From the NCBI GenBank assembly GCA_038248985.1, contig JBBRWV010000027.1:1-30800 (forward strand): a stretch of DNA of 30,800 nucleotides, read 5' to 3'. This document shows positions 25,292 through 30,800 of the stretch, piece after piece (position 1 is the stretch's first letter; the number at the start of each line of letters is the position of its first letter). Source of the DNA: JBBRWV01 sp038248985 (GTDB taxonomy: Bacteria; Planctomycetota; Phycisphaerae; WQYP01). Both the position numbers and the translations under genes were made by a program. The notes below the pieces were generated by a model. That model did no database searches. It had not been told where the DNA came from and saw nothing but the letters and a program-made list of their open reading frames with translations.

Positions 25292-25903
25292 TCATAACGA
25301 CGATACCTCCACCACCGTCCCACACTCCGGACACTTCTCCCCCACCTTATGCATCCGCAAATCATAGCCACATTTGACGCACACTCCGGGTTTCGAATGC
25401 ATCTTTCTCGTTAGTAATGCTATTCCGCAAGCTAACGAAAAAAATAAGCCAACTAGCGCCCAAAGGGGAAATTGAGTGATCCTGTGGGAGGCTGTTGTGG
25501 AGTTGATTTTTTCCGACAGGTCCGGTGTGGAGAGTCTAGAATAGAAGCCCCACCGTTCTCCCAAATTTCTTCCTCTTCCGTTGGACAATGGACCTAAACA
25601 GTAATGTATTCGTGCGGGATCTTTTCCCGTGGATATCACTGCTTTATAAGACGTCTGATTGTCTGTATTTAAGGTGGCAGAAGCGGAGCGCACGTCGGCA
25701 GACAGCCATTGGGAAGTGGGGTCGAGTAGCCACCGATCCAACAAAACAAAATGTCCTTCGCTAAATTGCCAAGTGAAGTTATGCGTTGGTGTTAAGTAGA
25801 TGCCCGAAACAGTCCTTGTGTAACTGTAATTCAACATATAGGCGCACAGATGCCCGAGCAAAATGGACCCAAATAAAACCAACCGAGCGATTAGCATTCT
25901 CAT
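25292..25903 (-). CDS. Zinc-ribbon membrane protein, array member 3
   Basis: A 203-residue protein: helix about 5-22 (IARLVLFGSILLGHLCAY), ectodomain about 25-140, helix about 146-165 (FPLWALVGLFFSLACGIALL), then ribbon C175-VK-C178-GYDLRMHKVGEK-C191-PE-C194 and a short acidic tail. I chose ATG 25903, with GGGGA a few bases upstream; a second ATG at 25897 is equally placed before the helix, and a GTG at 25948 is less likely. A/T-ended codons are more frequent than in flanking genes. Function unknown; same layout as its neighbours. Confidence 0.75.
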   Translation of the reverse strand: MRMLIARLVLFGSILLGHLCAYMLNYSYTRTVSGIYLTPTHNFTWQFSEGHFVLLDRWLLDPTSQWLSADVRSASATLNTDNQTSYKAVISTGKDPARIHYCLGPLSNGRGRNLGERWGFYSRLSTPDLSEKINSTTASHRITQFPLWALVGLFFSLACGIALLTRKMHSKPGVCVKCGYDLRMHKVGEKCPECGTVVEVSSL

Positions 25904-25974
25904 TCGTTCCCCGCAAAGGAAAAGGTGGAGAGAAAGTTTTCTCCCCACCTATTGCAAATTTGCCGAACCAGTCC

Positions 25975-26826
25975 TCAGATCGTTATGTGTATTTGAAAAT
26001 AAAAATCTCTGACGCCGTGGCCGAATACTTTGACAGTATAAAACCCCGGCAGGGCTAAGTCATCGTAGCGAACCTTTAGTGTGGCACTTCCGTCGGCTAC
26101 AGTTGTGTCCCCAGTCAAGAATGCCCCTCCCGCCGGTTTGGCACCTTGCCAATCCATATCCAAAGTTACTTTATCTATACCGGCATTTGTATATATATCA
26201 AACACCCTAACATTGATGGGTATTACAACCTCTTTTCCGATGGCAGCCACGGAATGTGTTAGCTGTACGTTCGTAGTGCCATTTAACTCTATATGTTGAG
26301 TCGTCGCCACAACCAGCACCCTCACCACCGCCCCGCACTCCGGACACTTCTCCCCCACCTTATGCATCCGCAAATCAAATCCGCACTCTTTGCATAGACC
26401 ACGTTCCTCCCGGCTTCGTACCGGCCGCAATTTATGTCCTCGACGAACAAATCCAAAAATGCAGCCAAGCCCACTCACTACCGCAATCCCCCAATACGGA
26501 ATTCCCACCACCCGCACATCCGACTTGATAGGTACGCCGATATTTTCAAAATAACTAAACCCCCACGCATTCGGCCTTGCATCATTGATTTCGGGAAGGA
26601 AGGATCTTTCACCGATGGGCCACTGCGAAATATAATTAAAAGAATTTCGATCTCGATTGGATAAATGACTGCATAAATACAATGATTCCCTAAAACTGGC
26701 AATGCTAGTGTATCGCCTGCCCAGGTCGATCTCTACATAGTCACCTTCCCTTGCACTCCGAAACCACATGACAAGACTTACGCCAAAAATCACCAGCGAA
26801 AAATATGCCAAAAAATGGTATCGCAT
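25975..26826 (-). CDS. Zinc-ribbon membrane protein with C-terminal beta-rich fusion, array member 2
   Basis: A 283-residue protein. Residues 1-165 match member 5: helix about 6-22, ectodomain, helix about 105-127, ribbon C145-KE-C148-GFDLRMHKVGEK-C161-PE-C164. A further 115 residues follow that no other member has (from about 172). They are strand-rich and Ig-like in style: QLTHSVAAIGKEVVIPINVRV, DKVTLDMDWQGAKPAGGAF, ATLKVRYDDLALPGFYTVKV, and end FQIHITI. No hydrophobic helix separates ribbon from fusion, so both should be on the same side of the membrane. ATG 26826 matches the MRY start of member 5; a TTG at 26853 would add nine residues. Confidence 0.75.
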   Translation of the reverse strand: MRYHFLAYFSLVIFGVSLVMWFRSAREGDYVEIDLGRRYTSIASFRESLYLCSHLSNRDRNSFNYISQWPIGERSFLPEINDARPNAWGFSYFENIGVPIKSDVRVVGIPYWGIAVVSGLGCIFGFVRRGHKLRPVRSREERGLCKECGFDLRMHKVGEKCPECGAVVRVLVVATTQHIELNGTTNVQLTHSVAAIGKEVVIPINVRVFDIYTNAGIDKVTLDMDWQGAKPAGGAFLTGDTTVADGSATLKVRYDDLALPGFYTVKVFGHGVRDFYFQIHITI

Positions 26827-26890
26827 AGGCTCTTTGTCACTTTTCAATTGCAAAAAGACGCATATCCCTGTGCCACGATTATAGATCGTA

Positions 26891-27526
26891 CTAGGCGGTG
26901 GTGGGTGGCTTTAAACAGCCCGGATGGGGGGTGCCGCACTCAGGGCATTTTTCGCCTGATTTGTGCATGCGGAGGTCGTACCCGCATACGCAGAAACCAT
27001 CTTTGGCCTTTCGCAATTGACGGCAATCTCTGCGCAAGAACCACCCTGCGACGACAAACCACATCCATGCGCTTGAAAATGCAAACCAATAAGGGACTCG
27101 CACATGAATGCGCATCAATCGTTCGCTTGTATAAGGCGGTGGGAGTACCGCCCCATAGTGGAGGTTCACATTGAATCCATGGCCCTGTAACCCAATCCCT
27201 CGTCCATATGAAACTAGCCTGAAACGAATCCCAATGTTCCCCTGTGCCAGGATTACACCTCGTCCGAGTCGTTGGCCGGTGGCATTAAATAACAAATCGT
27301 AACCGAGTGCGGACAAGGTTATTCGGCGAAATGATCCCGGGATATAGCAATAGTCCGAACCTAATAATTTGGAAACGTCAAATGCCAGATACCCCTCGCG
27401 ACTACCGCCTGCAATTAATACATTCGACGTGACGAAATAAGCGCTCCCCCCCGCCAAAGGGATTTGGTAGCTCCACACCCATCCAATGGATACCAACATA
27501 ATGGCTAAACACGACAGCGCAAACAT
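26891..27526 (-). CDS. Zinc-ribbon membrane protein, array member 1
   Basis: A protein of about 211 residues from ATG 27526: helix about 1-20 (MFALSCLAIMLVSIGWVWSY), ectodomain, helix about 147-166 (WFAFSSAWMWFVVAGWFL), ribbon region CVCGYDLRMHKSGEKCPECG and a short tail. The first Cys pair is C179-V-C181, one residue shorter than the CxxC of its paralogs. The frame stays open up to ATG 27652, which overlaps the previous gene's stop by 14 bases. That longer start would make codons out of a terminator-like hairpin, so I prefer a start after it; TTG and GTG codons between are also possible. Stop is TAG. Confidence 0.7.
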   Translation of the reverse strand: MFALSCLAIMLVSIGWVWSYQIPLAGGSAYFVTSNVLIAGGSREGYLAFDVSKLLGSDYCYIPGSFRRITLSALGYDLLFNATGQRLGRGVILAQGNIGIRFRLVSYGRGIGLQGHGFNVNLHYGAVLPPPYTSERLMRIHVRVPYWFAFSSAWMWFVVAGWFLRRDCRQLRKAKDGFCVCGYDLRMHKSGEKCPECGTPHPGCLKPPTTA

Positions 27527-27595
27527 GATTCGCACCGTCCATCGCCAAAGCCAACGCAACCGCTTAATCGCCGTTCGCAAAACTGAGCGGAAGAA

Positions 27596-27623
27596 GCCCT
27601 CCGCGACGAGAATCGCGGAGGGC
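27596..27623 (-). terminator. Terminator-like hairpin after the LEPRxxM gene
   Basis: A perfect 11-base stem (GCCCTCCGCGA with TCGCGGAGGGC) and 6-base loop, 16 bases after the stop of the LEPRxxM gene. On the minus strand it is followed by TTCTTCC, a weak U-tract, so termination may be partial and allow read-through into the zinc-ribbon array. Confidence 0.6.
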
Positions 27624-27638
27624 CCAAGATCATGTGAA

Positions 27639-28892
27639 TTATTTGGCGACATGAATAGTAATCTGACCTTTAGAAGTATCTTCAGCTACAAAATCAATAG
27701 TGTAATTCCCGTTTGCTACAGAACTATCAACGGTAATTGTCCATTGCTGTTTTGCAACTCCCCCCCCTCCTACGATATTTCCGACAAACGTTGCGTGGAT
27801 TCCCGCCGGCAAAGTGGCTGTGAGGAGTTCTGCATGTGACACATTATCGCCGTCAGCGTTCTTGATGACTATCAAAACTCCCTTGGCACCATCGTCGCCC
27901 GCTTCGGTAATATTCACCTTGTCACCCGCAGCCCCACCTGTTGGAATAGCATTAATTTTGAGAGCTGCCGCCAATAATATCACCGTCTTCACCGATGCGG
28001 CCTCCACACCACTATCAATCACGCCATCCAGATCAGTATCCACCCACCCCTTAATTTCAATCATATCGCCGGACGACACCCCGGATAACCCAAGATTCAT
28101 CCCCAACGTGGGCAACGTATCACTCAAACTGGAAGGATTCGTAATATTCGCCACCTGATACGATATAAACTCCTGGGCATTCGTCAACATCGGCGATGCA
28201 ATCCCATCAATATGAATATCAGCCGTGCCATCTGCCTGAATCATCAACGTCCCGCTCGTTCCCGAACTGCTCGTCGAAGTCACCGGCACTCCATCCGCGC
28301 CCGCCGCAAGATCCGTCACGGTCAAACTCGGCAAGGTCACTTCCGCCACATTCACCGCCCAACTGTGATCATTATGATCCTGATCATCAAACGGCGAACC
28401 ATACTTCGCCAAATCCTCAAACCCAATCGTCGATGTCCCCGAATCGAACTTGAACGCATTATAATGCCCGCTCGGGTCCGTCGTTCCCTGCCCGTAATCC
28501 AAGGCAAAATCATACGTGTACGTCTCCACTGACCCCAACCAACCCCCCACCGGCCCCGTATCCACCGTCGCCGTCCCTTCTATCGCCGCCCGCACCGCAG
28601 CCTCGGCACTCTCCGCCGACACCACCACCACTCCATCCTCATCCGTGTCCAAACTCGCCTTCACCTGCAAATTTCCCGACGTATATAGCACCGCATCGCC
28701 ATGCACCCCCGCCGCCGGAGAACCCAACGACACCGCCCACAACGTTGCCGTCATCATCTGCCGCGGTTCCAACGCTTCCATCATCGCCTGCGGCGCCCGC
28801 TTCCGCGAACTCTGCACGCTCCCGCGCCTGTCCGCATCCGCCTGGCCGCGAACCGCTCTCGTAAAAAGGGAATTCAACAGTTGGGTAACCAT
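27639..28892 (-). CDS. LEPRxxM-type exported planctomycete surface protein
   Basis: A 417-residue protein. The N-terminus is a long basic leader with LEPRQMM at residues 41-47 followed by a hydrophobic strand (TATLWAVSLG), the planctomycete LEPR-type signal of large secreted proteins. The rest is Gly/Asp/Thr-rich and beta-strand-rich. It includes a choice-of-anchor-like portion (YTYDFALDYGQGTTDPSGHYNAFKFDSGTSTIGF) and DxDxDG-like acidic stretches (DTDEDG, DTDLDG) that may bind calcium. A C-terminal Ig-like segment ends NYTIDFVAEDTSKGQITIHVAK. GAGGAG precedes ATG 28892 at 7 bases. It heads the run of zinc-ribbon paralogs. An extracellular location is inferred from the signal. Confidence 0.85.
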   Translation of the reverse strand: MVTQLLNSLFTRAVRGQADADRRGSVQSSRKRAPQAMMEALEPRQMMTATLWAVSLGSPAAGVHGDAVLYTSGNLQVKASLDTDEDGVVVVSAESAEAAVRAAIEGTATVDTGPVGGWLGSVETYTYDFALDYGQGTTDPSGHYNAFKFDSGTSTIGFEDLAKYGSPFDDQDHNDHSWAVNVAEVTLPSLTVTDLAAGADGVPVTSTSSSGTSGTLMIQADGTADIHIDGIASPMLTNAQEFISYQVANITNPSSLSDTLPTLGMNLGLSGVSSGDMIEIKGWVDTDLDGVIDSGVEAASVKTVILLAAALKINAIPTGGAAGDKVNITEAGDDGAKGVLIVIKNADGDNVSHAELLTATLPAGIHATFVGNIVGGGGVAKQQWTITVDSSVANGNYTIDFVAEDTSKGQITIHVAK

Positions 28893-29343
28893 GAGAAACT
28901 CCTCAAATGAAGGACCACCACTTTAGAAAGCGCCGACACGGCACTCCCTTGAAAATCCATGCCAAGATGTCAGCGGAATGCACACCACTTCCACCACTGC
29001 CCCAAAGTCTCTCACACCGTTTATATAATGTCAACGACCTTTAAGTAAATACTTTAATACTGAATAGGCAATATATTTATCTAATTTTGTACCTAATAAC
29101 AGTCTTATAAATATATTAAAAGACCAACCGCAAAATAGCACTCCACCCCTCCCACAGCCCGCCGACCACCCCCGTCCCGAAGTCATCGAGTTCCCTCCCC
29201 CTCCCTCTTCAGGAGATCACCGATCGCAGAACGAACCATCGTCCCCTGCAACTTGAAACCTTAAGCAGTCCTTTCCCGTCAACCGCCTTTGCTGCTAACA
29301 TACCCCTCCGCGTTATTTCCTCCGCCCCCTACTAAGAGCCCAA
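28893..29343. promoter_or_regulatory. Divergent intergenic region with AT-rich island
   Basis: A 450-base gap between the LEPRxxM gene (minus) and ymdB (plus), with no credible ORF. About 29011-29125 is strikingly A/T-rich for this window and contains TTGACA on the minus strand (29034-29029), TATATAA (29027-29021) and an imperfect palindrome TTTAAGTA-AA-TACTTTAA (29040-29057). TGCTAACAT at 29293-29301 is a possible extended -10 for ymdB, identical to the one before the ABC exporter. It probably holds promoters for both genes. Confidence 0.45.
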
Positions 29344-30204
29344 ATGCCTATCAAAATCGTATGCCTCGGCGACATCGTCGGTAAACCCGGCCGCCTCGTC
29401 GTCGCTGAACTCCTCCCCAATGTCATCAAAAACCGCAACGTCGACCTCGTCGTCGCCAATGCCGAAAATGCCGCCGGTGGCTCCGGTCTCACCCCCCCCA
29501 TCTTCGAAAAAATCCTCCGCGCCGGCGTCGACGTCTGCACCCTCGGCGACCACACCTTCCGCAAACGCGAGATCATCCCCCTCCTCGAATCCAGCCCCAA
29601 ACTCATCCGACCCATCAACTTCCCCCCCGCCGCCATCGGCAAAGGCCTGACCATCGTCACCACCCGCTCCGGCCTCAAAGTCGCCGTCCTCAACGTCATG
29701 GGACGCCTCCACATGAACCCCCAAATGGACGACCCCTGGCGCGCCGTCGACTCCCTCCTCGCCCAAGTCCCCCCCGATGTCAAAATCAAAGTCCTCGACT
29801 TCCACGCCGAAGTCTCCAGCGAAAAAATCGCCATGGGCTGGCACGTCAACGGACGCGTCTCCATCTGCTACGGCACACACACCCACACCCCCACTGCCGA
29901 CTTCCGCGTCCTCCCCACCGAAAACGGCTCCGGCGGCACCGCCTTCGTCTCCGACCTCGGCATGTGCGGCCCCTATGACTCCATCCTCGGACGACGCAAA
30001 GACCGCGTCCTCAAACACCTCGTCACCGGCATGCCCCACTTCTTCGAAGTCGCCACCGGTGACCCCTGGATCCGCGGCATCATCGTCACCATCGACGAAC
30101 TCTCCGGCATGGCCCTCTCCATCGAACGCCTCGACCTCAAAGGTACCGAACAAGCCGGTGCCTACGACGCCGACGACAAAGGCCACGCCACCGGCGAAGC
30201 CTGA
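29344..30204 (+). CDS. ymdB: YmdB-family metallophosphoesterase (TIGR00282)
   Basis: A 286-residue calcineurin-like phosphoesterase of the YmdB family, which in Bacillus acts as a 2',3'-cyclic nucleotide phosphodiesterase affecting late adaptive responses. The dinuclear metal ligands are visible: GDIVGKPGR (Asp10), ANAEN (Glu41, Asn42), DFHAE (His154) and GTHTHTPTAD (His179, His181). The bridging asparagine of the usual GNH motif is Asp69 here (TLGDHTFRK). The end is typical (ATGDPWIRGIIVTID) with a variable polar tail. The start is ATG 29344 with only a weak AAGAG upstream. Length fits the family. Confidence 0.92.
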   Translation: MPIKIVCLGDIVGKPGRLVVAELLPNVIKNRNVDLVVANAENAAGGSGLTPPIFEKILRAGVDVCTLGDHTFRKREIIPLLESSPKLIRPINFPPAAIGKGLTIVTTRSGLKVAVLNVMGRLHMNPQMDDPWRAVDSLLAQVPPDVKIKVLDFHAEVSSEKIAMGWHVNGRVSICYGTHTHTPTADFRVLPTENGSGGTAFVSDLGMCGPYDSILGRRKDRVLKHLVTGMPHFFEVATGDPWIRGIIVTIDELSGMALSIERLDLKGTEQAGAYDADDKGHATGEA

Positions 30205-30250
30205 CCTCCCCCATAATCCCTTCCTCAAACTCCCTTGCCACTGCCCCTGA

Positions 30251-30320
30251 CGCCTCAAACATCAAACCTCAAACATCAAACCTCGAACCCTAAACCTCGA
30301 AACTTGAAACTTGAAACTTA
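30251..30320. repeat. 14-bp tandem repeat upstream of the SUFU-domain gene
   Basis: Units of 14 bases: CCTCAAACATCAAA (30253-30266), the same again (30267-30280), CCTCGAACCCTAAA (30281-30294), CCTCGAAACTTGAA (30295-30308), and a decaying ACTTGAAACTTA. A 7-base sub-period is visible. The fourth unit shares 17 bases exactly with 18602-18618. It lies wholly in the gap between ymdB and the next start codon. Confidence 0.75.
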
Positions 30321-30328
30321 ACCAACCC

Positions 30329-30800
30329 ATGCCCACCCCCAACCCCACCCCTCCACCCTCCTCCACCCAACTCTGGTTCGAATCCCTCTGGGCCCACCGC
30401 GAAGAAACCCTCTACCGCGCCTGGCTCTCCGACCTCGGCCCCGGCATCTTCCCCCTCCCCGCCTCCACCTTCCACCGCCTCGGACAACCCCACCCTGACC
30501 CCCGCTATCTCCACCACGGCGTCTGCGAATGCCCCCCCACCACCACCCGCCCCGACTGGGTCTACATCACCTCCGGCATGTCCAACCCCTGGGGCTCCAC
30601 CCCCGACTCCGCCAACCCCCTCGACTTCTCCGGCCTCGGCTATGAGCTCACCTTCCACTCCCCCACCCAGCACCGCCCCTTCATCGACATCCTCCACTGG
30701 CTCATGGCCGTCCAACTTCTCGTCGCCGAAGGTCACCTCCAAGGCCAACTCCTCGAACCCCACGACCGCATCCCCCTCGGAGGCAAAATCCCCTCCCCTC
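30329..30800 (+). CDS. Suppressor-of-fused (SUFU) domain protein, C-terminus cut by window edge
   Basis: The frame opens at ATG 30329 and has no stop before the right edge (157 codons). After a Pro/Thr-rich start it reads LWFESLWAHREETLYRAWL, then DWVYITSGMSNPWG, DFSGLGYELTFHSP, IDILHWLMAVQLLVAEG and LLEPHDRIPLGGKI. This order of motifs is characteristic of the bacterial SUFU domain (Pfam suppressor of fused). In bacteria such proteins are often immunity proteins or of unknown role. Codons are C-ended like other plus genes. There is no clear Shine-Dalgarno; a tandem repeat ends 8 bases before the start. An antisense ORF here is an artefact. Confidence 0.85.
   Translation, partial: MPTPNPTPPPSSTQLWFESLWAHREETLYRAWLSDLGPGIFPLPASTFHRLGQPHPDPRYLHHGVCECPPTTTRPDWVYITSGMSNPWGSTPDSANPLDFSGLGYELTFHSPTQHRPFIDILHWLMAVQLLVAEGHLQGQLLEPHDRIPLGGKIPSP

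Noticed and set aside
24510..26360. Direct repeats of the type CCGCACTCCGGACACTTCTCC
   Set aside because: These are the coding sequence for the conserved GEKCPECG part of the paralogous zinc ribbons, not an independent repeat or CRISPR.

Overview
The window reads as a stretch of a planctomycete chromosome, most likely class Phycisphaerae or a close relative. The pointers are a secreted protein with the planctomycete LEPRxxM N-terminal motif (28892-27639, minus), several membrane proteins with the CxxCGYDLRxxxxxxCPECG zinc ribbon common in planctomycetes, a BatA/VWA protein, a DUF4159 protein and a suppressor-of-fused-domain protein. The genome looks GC-rich and conventionally housekept (rpsA, glcD/glcE, ymdB, mazG-like). 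I see no phage or IS genes, tRNA, rRNA or CRISPR.

Layout. 1-959: a PLP-dependent class V aminotransferase on the minus strand that runs off the left edge. 1032-9381: a plus-strand run holding a BatA-type VWA membrane protein, a large secreted TPR protein with an embedded HEYTH metallopeptidase, a MazG-like pyrophosphohydrolase, a 35-residue membrane peptide, and glcD and glcE (no glcF follows). 9396-13054 minus: a 971-residue terpenoid-cyclase-repeat/DUF4159 protein preceded by a structured leader, and an HD-domain phosphohydrolase. 13170-17460 plus: an ABC exporter with a large ectodomain, an MntA/HepT toxin-antitoxin pair, and a membrane-anchored GH113-like protein. 17500-18579 plus: a zinc-ribbon membrane protein expressed from an apparently leaderless promoter. 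18672-20129 minus: a small secreted protein, a tiny membrane ORF and a gene broken by two in-frame TAG codons. 20291-22027 minus: rpsA with its promoter and terminator. 22285-23839 plus: a four-helix membrane protein and an MBL-fold hydrolase, convergent with an alpha/beta hydrolase. 24471-28892 minus: the LEPRxxM protein followed by a tandem array of five paralogous zinc-ribbon membrane proteins, one truncated and one fused to an extra beta-rich domain. 29344-30800 plus: ymdB-family phosphodiesterase and the start of a SUFU-domain gene.

Two window-wide properties matter when reading it. First, the plus strand is strongly C-rich over G almost everywhere: plus genes end codons in C, minus genes end them in G (GCG, GTG, TTG, GGG). 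This creates many long, empty antisense ORFs, which I left out. Second, the zinc-ribbon array (about 24.5-27.6 kb) and the 17.5-18.6 kb gene are visibly richer in A/T and less biased than their neighbours, which suggests a fast-evolving or acquired family. That array is the best candidate here for something undescribed.
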